Below are positions 27,107 to 35,534 of a stretch of DNA of 64,000 nt, in pieces (position 1 is the stretch's first letter; every line of letters starts with the position of its first letter). This stretch comes from Deltaproteobacteria bacterium (GTDB lineage Bacteria > Myxococcota_A > Polyangia > Polyangiales > Ga0077539). The position numbers and the translations under genes were made by a program. The notes below the pieces were generated by a model that was not told where the DNA came from, made no database searches, and was given only the letters and a program-made list of their open reading frames with translations. Location: positions 372,001 through 436,000 of the forward strand of contig JAUXYJ010000023.1 of assembly GCA_030694465.1 (NCBI GenBank), in the 5' to 3' direction.

Positions 27107-29068
27107 TCAGACCGCGTCGGGGCCCACGATGTGCCCGGCGATCGCGCTCGCCGCGACGACCCACGGTGACGCGAGGTAGACGCTCCCGGGTCCCGATCGA
27201 CCAGGAAAATTGCGGTTAATCGCGGACACGGTGACCTCGTCTGCGCGCTCACTGACGCCCGGCCCAGCCTTGATGCACGCGCCACACGAGGGGTTAATCA
27301 GCTCTGCGCCCGCGGCCTGAAACAGCGCGACATAGCCCTGCGCCTCTGCGTACTGCCGGATCTCTTGCGAGCCAAACTGGATGAACAATCGCACGCCAGG
27401 CGCCACGCGCTGGCCCTTGGCCACAGCGCGCCTGAGCACCGAAGCGTACATGTCCATGTCCGTCTTTTTGCCACCAGTGCACGAGCCGCCGTAGGCCACA
27501 TCGATCTTCACTTTCGCGGGCAGCTGCGTGAGCGCGATGCCGTTGCGTGGGTCTCCGGGGGTCGCCACCATCGGCACGAGCGAGTCGAGCGCGATGTCAA
27601 AGTGATGCGCATAGCGTGCGCCCTCGTCTGCTCGCACGCTCATCGCTTTGAGGGCCTCGACGCTGAGCCCGCGGCGCTCTGAGAGGTAGTCCCAGACGAC
27701 CTGATCGGCTGCGATAATGCCGGTAAATCCACCGGCCTCGACGCTCATGTTGGTCAGCGTCGCGCGCTCGTCCAAGCCCATGGCGTGCGTGCCGTCGCCG
27801 TCAAACTCGAGCACCTGCCCGATGCCCTTGCCGGTCTTAAAATACGACTGCGAGAGCAGGTGCAGCATCACGTCCTTGGCGCTCACTCCATGCTGCAATT
27901 TTCCACGCAGAGTGACACGGACGCTCTCGGGTACGCGCACACGAATGTCCCGCGTAAACCACGCGTTGGCCATGTCCGTGCTGCCGACACCGAACGCAAA
28001 GCAGCCGAGGACCCCTGCCATGCACGTGTGCGAATCGGTCCCCGCGACGACCTGCCCAGGCAGCGCGATGTCTTCGATCACGGCGTTGTGACAGATCGCT
28101 TGCGAGCCTTTGCCCACCGAGTTCTCGACCTCGCCGTAGTACTTCACGTTCTGCGAGCGCGCGAAGCCCTCTTGCACCACTGCGAGCTTTCGCGACTGCT
28201 CGCGCAAGCCCATCTTGACGTGCGCCTCGGGCATCACATCGTCCAAAAAAGTCAGGTGGTCTCTAAACGCGTAGACGTTCTCTGCGTCACGCACGCGAGC
28301 GTCCTCGCCAAACGCGCCACGAAAGAGGGCGTCCGCCATGGGCGTCACGTACTCGTGCGAGAACCTCACGTCCGTTCGGACAAACAACGCGTCACCGGGC
28401 TGCACCGCGCGCACGCCGAGGGACTCGGTCTTAGCGTCGGCGACCGCGCGTTGTGCGATGATTTTTTCGGCGAGGGTCATGGGGCGCGAAGGCGTCGTCA
28501 GCGTGGGCGGCGAGACCTCTCCGGCAAACCTCGCTTTGCTGTACTCAAAGAGCCCGCCAAAGCGCACGATGTCCGCGCTGATGGGGTCGAGGCCCTTGGT
28601 AAACTCGCTCAGCGCGATCTCTTCGCCGCGCTCGATGCGCTCGATGAGCGAGAAGTCCGTGCTGGTCAAGAGCCCAATATTCTGGGCATTTTGGCCGTAG
28701 ATCTTCTCGATGGTCTTCGCGATCACGAGCTTGATCCCGGCCTTGAGCTCGCTGTACGGGGCGGTCTCGCGTGAGCTCCCACAGCCCTTCGACAGGCCCG
28801 AGACCAACACCGACGCGCCGCTGTTCTTGAGTGAATCTTTCTTAAAGACACCCCCACGCAGGCCCACCAACGAGTAGTTCGCCAGCGTCTCGTCGTAGTA
28901 ATAACAGACCCAGCCGGGGGTGATTTCGTCGGTCGAGATGTTGTCGATCAGCTCGCGCGAGGGATCGTACGACAGCGATTTTCCTGCGAGTTGCTCGGTG
29001 ATCTCGGCCGTGTCCTGCGTGAGGTACAGCACCTTGCCATTGAAGCGAATCGACGCGGAACGGGGCAT
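27107..29068 (-). CDS. Aconitase-family hydratase with swivel domain at the N terminus
   Basis: This is a 653-residue aconitase/3-isopropylmalate dehydratase-family protein. The N-terminal 200 residues are the swivel (LeuD-like) domain (NISTDEITPGW, SGLSKGCGSSRE, and TSTDFSLIERIERGEE at its end). The LeuC-like catalytic part follows: GTDSHTCMAGVLG carries the first cluster Cys, and the C-x2-C pair lies in NPSCGACIKAGPG. So all three [4Fe-4S] ligands are present. Domain order is the reverse of AcnA, resembling AcnB without its HEAT region. The reaction (aconitate, isopropylmalate or a relative) is not settled. The ATG at 29068 has TGGAGAAG eight bases upstream. Confidence 0.85.
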   Translation of the reverse strand: MPRSASIRFNGKVLYLTQDTAEITEQLAGKSLSYDPSRELIDNISTDEITPGWVCYYYDETLANYSLVGLRGGVFKKDSLKNSGASVLVSGLSKGCGSSRETAPYSELKAGIKLVIAKTIEKIYGQNAQNIGLLTSTDFSLIERIERGEEIALSEFTKGLDPISADIVRFGGLFEYSKARFAGEVSPPTLTTPSRPMTLAEKIIAQRAVADAKTESLGVRAVQPGDALFVRTDVRFSHEYVTPMADALFRGAFGEDARVRDAENVYAFRDHLTFLDDVMPEAHVKMGLREQSRKLAVVQEGFARSQNVKYYGEVENSVGKGSQAICHNAVIEDIALPGQVVAGTDSHTCMAGVLGCFAFGVGSTDMANAWFTRDIRVRVPESVRVTLRGKLQHGVSAKDVMLHLLSQSYFKTGKGIGQVLEFDGDGTHAMGLDERATLTNMSVEAGGFTGIIAADQVVWDYLSERRGLSVEALKAMSVRADEGARYAHHFDIALDSLVPMVATPGDPRNGIALTQLPAKVKIDVAYGGSCTGGKKTDMDMYASVLRRAVAKGQRVAPGVRLFIQFGSQEIRQYAEAQGYVALFQAAGAELINPSCGACIKAGPGVSERADEVTVSAINRNFPGRSGPGSVYLASPWVVAASAIAGHIVGPDAV

Positions 29069-29165
29069 TGGTTTGGCTTCTCCAGAATGCAAAATGCTGA
29101 GTTGGGCTCTCAATCGGTCCACGCGCACCAGCACGCAAACATCGCTCGGAGGCTATAGTCGACCC

Positions 29166-29176
29166 TGTGTGTGTGT
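29166..29176. repeat. (TG)5 dinucleotide run
   Basis: This short TG run lies in the 204-bp divergent region between the aconitase-family gene and the aldolase gene. It is upstream of both starts; slippage could alter promoter spacing, but it is short. Confidence 0.5.
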
Positions 29177-29272
29177 CGCAACTGTACGAAGCGACGCGTT
29201 GCGGCGAAGCGAGCGCAAACACCACGCCCGTCACAAGGCAACAGTGGTACGACTCAGCACAACAGGGCCATC

Positions 29273-30043
29273 ATGACTCTCTCCGAAGGCGCACTGCGCC
29301 GCACAATTTGCAGCGCCGGCAGCACACTGTACGCCCGAGGGCTTATTGGTCCGACGGACGGCAATTTTTCTGCCCGAGTCGGCGATCGCTATCTCGTGTG
29401 TACTCCCTCGGGTGTGCACAAAGGCAAGCTGCAACCCGAAGACCTCGTCAAGCTCACGCTCGACGGCCGCGTCGTGAGCGGCTCTGCCCCGTCGAGTGAG
29501 CTCAAAATGCACCTGGCGATCTATCGTCTGCGCCCGGACATCCGGGCGATCGTGCACGCGCACCCGCCCTGCGCGGTAGGCCTCACGGTGGCCGGGGTCT
29601 CGCTTGAGGTGCCCGTCGTGCCCGAGATTTTGTTCGCCGTCGGCGCAGTGCCCAACGTGCCCTATGCGTCGCCCACCACGAGCGACGTGCCCGACGCGAT
29701 CGCGCCCGTCGTGCAGCGCTGTGACGCGTTTATGATGGCGCGCCATGGGAGCGTGGTCCTCTGCGACACCATGGACAACGGTGTGATCAAAACCGAGATT
29801 ATCGAGCACACGGCCAAGATCACGCTGGCCGCACGCATCGCGGGAGGCGCATCCCCGCTGCCGCAAGCCGAGGTCGACAAGCTCTTGCGCTTAGCCCAAG
29901 AGGCGCGGATGACGCCAGTCCATAACATCCGCAAAATCACTAGCGAAATGATCGTAAACTCGCCCGGAAGCGCGCGTCGCCAGAGCGACCAAGACGCCGT
30001 CGAAGACCTCGCGCGTCGCGTGATCGCGAAGCTACGCGGTTAG
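29273..30043 (+). CDS. Class II aldolase/adducin-family protein
   Basis: This 256-residue protein resembles fuculose-1-phosphate and rhamnulose-1-phosphate aldolases. The zinc-binding motif HAHPP, a second His in ARHGSV, and the SSELKMHLAIY stretch fit the family. The physiological substrate is uncertain; the family also includes MtnB dehydratase and L-ribulose-5-phosphate epimerase. The ATG at 29273 gives MTLSEGALRR and removes a basic upstream tail. It is divergent from the aconitase-family gene and its end overlaps the convergent methyltransferase by 12 bp. Confidence 0.85.
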   Translation: MTLSEGALRRTICSAGSTLYARGLIGPTDGNFSARVGDRYLVCTPSGVHKGKLQPEDLVKLTLDGRVVSGSAPSSELKMHLAIYRLRPDIRAIVHAHPPCAVGLTVAGVSLEVPVVPEILFAVGAVPNVPYASPTTSDVPDAIAPVVQRCDAFMMARHGSVVLCDTMDNGVIKTEIIEHTAKITLAARIAGGASPLPQAEVDKLLRLAQEARMTPVHNIRKITSEMIVNSPGSARRQSDQDAVEDLARRVIAKLRG

Positions 30044-30922
30044 TCGCAAGACACGGTAGACGTCGCGCACCTGAGGATACGCACGCTCGACGAGTGGCCG
30101 CGCCCATCGCATCCATCGCGGCAGGCGCTCGGCGTGCACAAACAAGAGCGCGTAGAAAGACACATTGTCTGCGATACGCAGCGAAGGCTCCCAGCGGGTG
30201 AGCTCCGAGATGTCTGCGATTTCCCAAGTGAATCGTGCGTCAAAGTGGCGCATCGCGTCGTGCAGCCCCTGGAGCGTTCGGACAATGGGCGCCATGCAAT
30301 CGAAGATCAGCTCGTGTGCGCCGAGGTCTCGGACCAGCCAGCGCAAGAGCGATCGGACCTCGTTGGGCGCGAGATAGACCAAGACGCCTTCGGCCACCAC
30401 GAGCGTGCTGCGGTTTGGCGCGGAGAGCAGCGCGCGGAGAGAGCTCAGGTCGCGCAAATCTGCGCTGATTCGCACGCAGTTCTCTTGCCGTGCGATGCAC
30501 TGATCGCGCAGCGACATGACGTCCGGGAGGTCCACTTCGTACCAGCGCACGGAGCGCGAGAGCCCCTCGCGCAGCCGCATCGCGCGCGTGTTGAGACCCA
30601 CACCAAGCTCGACGATGGTGGCCTCTGGATGCTCTGCAACGAAGCTGCAAATCCACTGGTCGATCTGCGCTGCACGCACGACACAGCCGAGCTGACTTGC
30701 GCGCGCTTGGTCGAGCAACCGCGCGTCCCAGTCGAGCGACGCCAGCACCTGGGGCGCGAGCGGATCTCGCAAGAGCGGGCTCAGAACAGATTGCTCTTTA
30801 GCGCGAGCCCAGAGCGGCACGAGCAGCGTGCGCTGGACCTCTCCTAGCGCGACAGGGTGCCGAGATTTGGCTGACGCGCTCACCGCCGAGGGCGTCCGAG
30901 CATGAGAAGAATCGATGGGCAT
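30032..30922 (-). CDS. LCM/TcmP-family SAM-dependent methyltransferase
   Basis: This 296-residue methyltransferase resembles leucine carboxyl methyltransferase and tetracenomycin O-methyltransferase proteins. Motif I is clear (IVELGVGLNTRAMRL), followed by RWYEVDLPDV and LVVAEGVLVYL typical of the family. The substrate is unknown. The start is the ATG at 30922; a GTG one codon upstream is possible. The next gene upstream, the ArsA-type ATPase, is on the same strand 21 bp away, so they may be co-transcribed. Confidence 0.85.
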   Translation of the reverse strand: MPIDSSHARTPSAVSASAKSRHPVALGEVQRTLLVPLWARAKEQSVLSPLLRDPLAPQVLASLDWDARLLDQARASQLGCVVRAAQIDQWICSFVAEHPEATIVELGVGLNTRAMRLREGLSRSVRWYEVDLPDVMSLRDQCIARQENCVRISADLRDLSSLRALLSAPNRSTLVVAEGVLVYLAPNEVRSLLRWLVRDLGAHELIFDCMAPIVRTLQGLHDAMRHFDARFTWEIADISELTRWEPSLRIADNVSFYALLFVHAERLPRWMRWARPLVERAYPQVRDVYRVLRLTA

Positions 30923-30943
30923 CACAGCGTGGAGACGCGCGGG

Positions 30944-32083
30944 TCAAGCCGGCGCGACGTAGTTGGCCACGCGGGTGAGCGCGCGGAGGTCATAGACGTC
31001 CTCGTCAAACGCTGGCACTTCGATGAACCGCGGGACCAAAGGCAGCTCGCGCCGCGCACGCACAATCTCGCCAGCGTCACGTCGCGACCACACGCTGGCG
31101 TCGTGATAGGCCTTGAGGATCCCAGCGGCGAGCTCGACTGGCTGCTCAATGTCCGCCTCGCGCAAGATGTTTGCGATGCGTTGAGGGCTCGACACGTCGA
31201 CGGGATCGACACGTCGCACCCGGTTAAACACCACGGCCTCGAGATGCATCCCACCCTCGACGAGCTTCTCGGCAAAGAAGAGGGACTCGGTGACGGCCAT
31301 CGGCTCGGGCGAGCTCACGATGACAAACGCGACGCTCTTGGACTTGAGCTGCTCGCGGACCTTGAGGGCGCGCTCTTTGAAGCCTCCGAACATGCTCTGA
31401 AGGTCCGTGAGAAATCCGGCAATTTGCTCGAGAAATCCTGCCCCAGTGAACTTTGAGAGGCCCTGGAGCACTTGCGCCATCGCCTTGGACAAGAGCTTAA
31501 GAGACATCGATCCCCCTTTCTCAAACGCGCTCACAAACGCGCGGATCGTGGGCGAGTCCATCGCGGCGACCATCTTGTCCGGTGCCTCGAGAAAATCCAG
31601 GGCGTTCGACGTTGGCGGGGTGTCCAACACGATCAGGTCGTACTGCGGATCGTCTTTAAGTGCGTAGAGCTTCTCCATCGCCATGTACTCGGGCGTACCT
31701 GCGAGTGAGCTGGCAATTTGCTGATAGATTGAGTTACTCAGGATGCGATCGCGCGCCTCGGGGGTCTGCGCATAGCGGGTCACCAGCTCGTCAAACGTGC
31801 GCCGCACATCGAGCATCATCGCGGTGAGTGAGCCCTTGGAGTCGGGCGCGAGGCCCAACACTGCCGAGTCAATTTTCTGCGCTTCGTGCGACATGCTACC
31901 CAGGCCTAGGCTGGTCGCGAGGCGCTTGGCGGGATCGATCGTGAGGCACAAGACCCTCCGCCCGGCGCGAGCACCGGCGAGGGCAATCGCGGCGGCTGTC
32001 GTGGTTTTTCCCACGCCGCCCGAGCCTACGGTGACAATCACGCGGTGCGACGTGAGGAGATCGCTGAGAGAAGAGTTCGCCAT
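30944..32083 (-). CDS. ArsA/Get3-family ATPase
   Basis: This 379-residue P-loop ATPase has the deviant Walker A GSGGVGKTTT, the ArsA-family block TIDPAKRLA and a VLDTPPTSNALDFL switch region. Known relatives pump arsenite with ArsB or guide tail-anchored proteins (Get3). No arsenic gene is nearby. A single ATPase half of this length is common in myxobacteria, and its partner is not evident. It is cytosolic or peripheral. It is transcribed ahead of the methyltransferase gene. Confidence 0.88.
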   Translation of the reverse strand: MANSSLSDLLTSHRVIVTVGSGGVGKTTTAAAIALAGARAGRRVLCLTIDPAKRLATSLGLGSMSHEAQKIDSAVLGLAPDSKGSLTAMMLDVRRTFDELVTRYAQTPEARDRILSNSIYQQIASSLAGTPEYMAMEKLYALKDDPQYDLIVLDTPPTSNALDFLEAPDKMVAAMDSPTIRAFVSAFEKGGSMSLKLLSKAMAQVLQGLSKFTGAGFLEQIAGFLTDLQSMFGGFKERALKVREQLKSKSVAFVIVSSPEPMAVTESLFFAEKLVEGGMHLEAVVFNRVRRVDPVDVSSPQRIANILREADIEQPVELAAGILKAYHDASVWSRRDAGEIVRARRELPLVPRFIEVPAFDEDVYDLRALTRVANYVAPA

Positions 32084-32163
32084 CGATGATTGGCGCGGAC
32101 CCTAAACCGAGCACCGCGCTTTCACCAGTGCATCATTGAAGCCCACGGCGTGATTGCGAGCTT

Positions 32164-33351
32164 TTAGGGCGCGCGAAACAAACACGCGCTGTACGGCCCC
32201 ACCGGCGGATCTGAGTCTCGGCACAGGATCGCGCCAACCACGGGCGCCATCGCGCCTGCCGGCAACTGCAGCGCCAAAAACGCAGTCGTGATGCTGCGAT
32301 CGGGCGAGATCAAGCCAGTCACGCGGGCCAAGGGCGCGCATCCCATGCCCGATGGGCACGCGGGACGCAGGCCCACGGTGGCCCCGGGTGCCGGGATAAT
32401 CGTCCCTGGATAATAACCACCTGGGTAATCCACAGGGGATCCGCCTGCCATCATGGGGGGTCCGCGACCGACCTCGTCAAAGCCGACGCCGTAGAACAGC
32501 GTGAGCATGAAGTCTGGGTTGCCCACGGGATCCGGCACAATTCCCACGTCGAATCGCGTCGCCGAGGGGATCGTGTCGTACACGCGGATCATGGATCCGC
32601 CTGCGCGTCCCATGCTTGGCGCTTGATCGACCAAGACCGACGCACGGAGCGCGACAGGGGACGGCCCGCCATCGCTCATGGCTCCCGGAATCCCCTGCAA
32701 AACCACCGTACGAAACACTGCAGCCGGCCCAAAATCGACGGAGGGAAGCAGCGGGAGAAGTGGCGCGGAGCAGTCTACCGCCGTGGCTCCGACGACCATC
32801 ACGTCGTGCCGACCCGAAGGGAGCGCAAAGTAGCGCGTGACTTGCGTCGGTCCGAGCCCAGCGGTGAGACCGGCCGCCTCAAGAATCGGCCCCACGAACG
32901 TCGCCCCGCCTGCTGCACGGAAGCAAAAATCCACGGAGGGGGGAGCCCCCATCGCGCTGGGCGGCACAGCGTGCACGAAGCGTAGATTCGTCGCGGGCGC
33001 TGCCATCGCGTCCGCTGCGGCATCTGCAGAGCCATCGGAGCTTGCGTCCAGCGAGCTCTCCCTTGCGGCGTCTTGGGCGTCTGTGCCCATCGTCACGTCA
33101 TCGCGTGACGAAACATCCGTCGCATCCATGCCCTCATTGGCGTCGGGCACGTCTGTGACTTGCGCGTCCATCGCGTCCATCGACGCGTCATAAAACGACG
33201 GGAGAACCACGGTTCCATCCCGCAGATTGCGGACCGAAGCCTCTTCGCCCGCATCAACGATGGGCTGCGGAGAGCATCCCCAAGACATGGAGATCGCGGC
33301 CGCGATGATTGGGAAAACGTACCGCTGTTCTACGCGCTTCATGGTTTTCAT
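32164..33351 (-). CDS. Lipoprotein with DUF4397-like domain
   Basis: This is a 395-residue secreted lipoprotein. The signal ends S-W-G-C. It has a low-complexity Asp/Ala/Ser tether of about 110 residues, then two beta-rich segments that open with NLRFVHAVPPSAMGAPPSVDF and later ASVLVDQAPSMGRAGGSMIRVYD. The RFVHAVPPSA start resembles the DUF4397 domain found in bacterial surface proteins. Cys pairs at the end (RPACPSGMGCAP) may form a disulfide. Function is unknown. The ATG at 33351 is chosen as the start of the signal peptide; a second ATG at 33342 is possible. Confidence 0.75.
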   Translation of the reverse strand: MKTMKRVEQRYVFPIIAAAISMSWGCSPQPIVDAGEEASVRNLRDGTVVLPSFYDASMDAMDAQVTDVPDANEGMDATDVSSRDDVTMGTDAQDAARESSLDASSDGSADAAADAMAAPATNLRFVHAVPPSAMGAPPSVDFCFRAAGGATFVGPILEAAGLTAGLGPTQVTRYFALPSGRHDVMVVGATAVDCSAPLLPLLPSVDFGPAAVFRTVVLQGIPGAMSDGGPSPVALRASVLVDQAPSMGRAGGSMIRVYDTIPSATRFDVGIVPDPVGNPDFMLTLFYGVGFDEVGRGPPMMAGGSPVDYPGGYYPGTIIPAPGATVGLRPACPSGMGCAPLARVTGLISPDRSITTAFLALQLPAGAMAPVVGAILCRDSDPPVGPYSACLFRAP

Positions 33352-33546
33352 CCGCTCGATCTCCACGTGGGTGTCTGAGGGTCCGTGGCAAGGCTGCCAT
33401 TCGCGTCTGTTTGCGTCTGCAAGACGGTGGACGGCAGCCTCAGCCTCCTCGCCCATCCGACACAGAGTCTACATCGTGTGGGCCTGGTCACGACCGTGCT
33501 TAGTGTGTTGTTCGTGCGCAAACCCACAATTTACGCGCCTTTGGGG

Positions 33547-33585
33547 CATGCTCACAATCGCGCCAGCGCATAGAGCGTGAGCATG
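33547..33585. promoter_or_regulatory. 9-bp inverted repeat CATGCTCAC...GTGAGCATG
   Basis: The arms are perfect and separated by 21 bp, ending 17 bp before the start of the zinc-ribbon membrane-protein gene. It could be a 5'-leader hairpin or an operator spanning two helical turns. It is the strongest signal upstream of the three-gene operon. Confidence 0.4.
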
Positions 33586-33602
33586 GGGTACCATCGCCCG
33601 CG

Positions 33603-35534
33603 ATGAACGCACCGCCCACTGGCAGTGAACCAACGATTCCATGCCCTGTTTGCGCGACAGCGATGCTCGCCGACAGCCGATTCTGTGGAAGCTGCGGCTA
33701 CGCGATTGTACCTAGCGTTCCCGCACCTAGCGTTAGTTCGCCTGTTATTTCGCAGCCTATTGTCTCTTCGGTTCCGCCCCCTGCTGCCCCCGTGACCCCC
33801 TCGATTGCGCCCGCGACGGTGCGATCCAACGCGCGCACGATGATGGGCGTGATGCTCCCTCCTGGCGCGCTTGAAGCGCTGCAACAACCCGCAGCGACCC
33901 CGCCACCCGCAGCGCAGCCTGCTCCCACAGCCTCGACAGGTCCGGCCTCGGTCAAGAACGCCAACCGAACGATGCTCGGCGTGAGCCTCGACGCGCAGGC
34001 CATTCAGGCGCTGGCAGAGAAGAGCGCGAAGAAGACCGACGACGCGATGCACAACGTGGATGCGCCGACGAAGCACCCGATCGCGGTGCCCAACGCGAGC
34101 CACACCATGATCGGCGTGCAGCTCACGCCCCCGCCCGGCGCGGTCCCCATGGACCTGATGAGTGCCGCACCCAAGTCAGCACCCGCGGCAGTCTCTGCGA
34201 CAGGTCCGGCGCACGCTCAGGGCTGGGGAGCGCCGATCGCGCCAGCGACGTCTGCGCCTGTTTCGTCTGCAAATATTCAGCATTCATCGAGCCCAGCGCC
34301 CATGGGCAGCGACTCGTTTTCGGACTTCGCGATCCCAGGCCTAAACACTTCAAAATCGCGGGGCTCAGGCCAAGCAAAGCGCATCGCAGCGGTGGTCCTC
34401 GCGGCGGTTGTTGTGGGCGGCGGCGTCCTGTTGGCGTTGAGCCTCCGCAAGGGCGCGCTGGCCCCCTTGGTGGCCACCGCGGAGAGCGCAAACGGCGAGC
34501 GAACCTTGGTCATCCAGGTGCCCAACGCGCCGGCCCAGAGCCGCCTGAGATACACGGGCGGCGAGGTCGCGATCGAGGCAAACAGCGCGCGGTTGCCCGG
34601 CAGTGTCCTCAACGATCGCGTCGGGCGCGTTGAGCTCCCGGTTCAGATGGTTTCGGGGGGAACCGTCACGGCACGGACAGCGGTCATCGTGGTCGCCTAC
34701 TTGGTGCAAGCCGACCTTGAGGGGCTCGCACAAGATCCGCCGGTCGCGAGACTTCGCATTCGGGTTCAGCCTGGCGCGACGGTGACTTTGGACGGACAGC
34801 CCGTCCAGGTAGACGCGCAGGGTCAGGGCATCGCGGCGGTCGCCGACGTGCGCGCGCTGCGAGCGAGCGAACCAGAGCTCCATCACAATTTCGCGATCCA
34901 CGTGCAAAATCCCGACCGATCGTCCGCGGACGGGACCTACGGATTTGCGCTGACACGCGCGCCCTTGCAGATCGATCGGCCCACCGGAGAGCGATGGCAA
35001 ACGAGCGCACCGCAGCTGCTCGTTCGTGTCCGCGCAGCCGGGGCGAGCGCAGTGCAGATCCAAGGCGCCGAGGCGACACGAGAGGGCGAAGTGTTTTCGC
35101 GACTGGTACCCCTCGCAGAGGGCCCCGCCAGCGCGCTCACCGTGCGCGCGATGCGGCCCGGCTTTGCCCCTGCGCTCGGTGAAATTCAGGTCGAGCGCTT
35201 GGCAGACACAGCCGCAGGCGTAAGAGCGTTTGCCCCCGTCGGCGACGCCCCCTGTGGCGAAGGTCTGCTCGGAAAAAAGCTCAGCGTAAGCGGCCGCGTC
35301 CTCGCCGAGCCCCGCGAGCACAACGGCGGAGTGTCTTTTCAGCTCGCGGTCTCGGATCGTCGCTGCCCTGATCGCATTGCGCCGCTCTGGGTGGACGCAG
35401 AGCCCGGCACCGCGACCCAGGCAGGACGAACACTACGCGTCACCGGGGTGATCACCTCGACGCGGACCTCTGTGAGCGCAAGCGGCGACCGACGCACGGA
35501 TCCAGTACTGCACGCGGCGTTTGTGGGCCGATGA
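33603..35534 (+). CDS. Zinc-ribbon membrane protein with three T-M-x-G-V repeats
   Basis: This is a 643-residue protein. An N-terminal zinc ribbon has C-x2-C at 14/17 and C-x2-C at 28/31 (FCGSCG). Three short repeats with Asn-x-x-x-Thr-Met-hydrophobic-Gly-Val lie near residues 76-85, 119-128 and 164-173 inside a Pro/Ala/Ser-rich linker. One membrane segment (260-281) puts the N-terminal part in the cytosol. The rest is extracytoplasmic and beta-rich, ending with a distinct domain. The next gene, a Ser/Thr kinase with the same kind of zinc ribbon, overlaps the stop by 4 bp. Thr residues in the repeats are plausible phosphorylation sites; this is inference. Confidence 0.8.
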   Translation: MNAPPTGSEPTIPCPVCATAMLADSRFCGSCGYAIVPSVPAPSVSSPVISQPIVSSVPPPAAPVTPSIAPATVRSNARTMMGVMLPPGALEALQQPAATPPPAAQPAPTASTGPASVKNANRTMLGVSLDAQAIQALAEKSAKKTDDAMHNVDAPTKHPIAVPNASHTMIGVQLTPPPGAVPMDLMSAAPKSAPAAVSATGPAHAQGWGAPIAPATSAPVSSANIQHSSSPAPMGSDSFSDFAIPGLNTSKSRGSGQAKRIAAVVLAAVVVGGGVLLALSLRKGALAPLVATAESANGERTLVIQVPNAPAQSRLRYTGGEVAIEANSARLPGSVLNDRVGRVELPVQMVSGGTVTARTAVIVVAYLVQADLEGLAQDPPVARLRIRVQPGATVTLDGQPVQVDAQGQGIAAVADVRALRASEPELHHNFAIHVQNPDRSSADGTYGFALTRAPLQIDRPTGERWQTSAPQLLVRVRAAGASAVQIQGAEATREGEVFSRLVPLAEGPASALTVRAMRPGFAPALGEIQVERLADTAAGVRAFAPVGDAPCGEGLLGKKLSVSGRVLAEPREHNGGVSFQLAVSDRRCPDRIAPLWVDAEPGTATQAGRTLRVTGVITSTRTSVSASGDRRTDPVLHAAFVGR

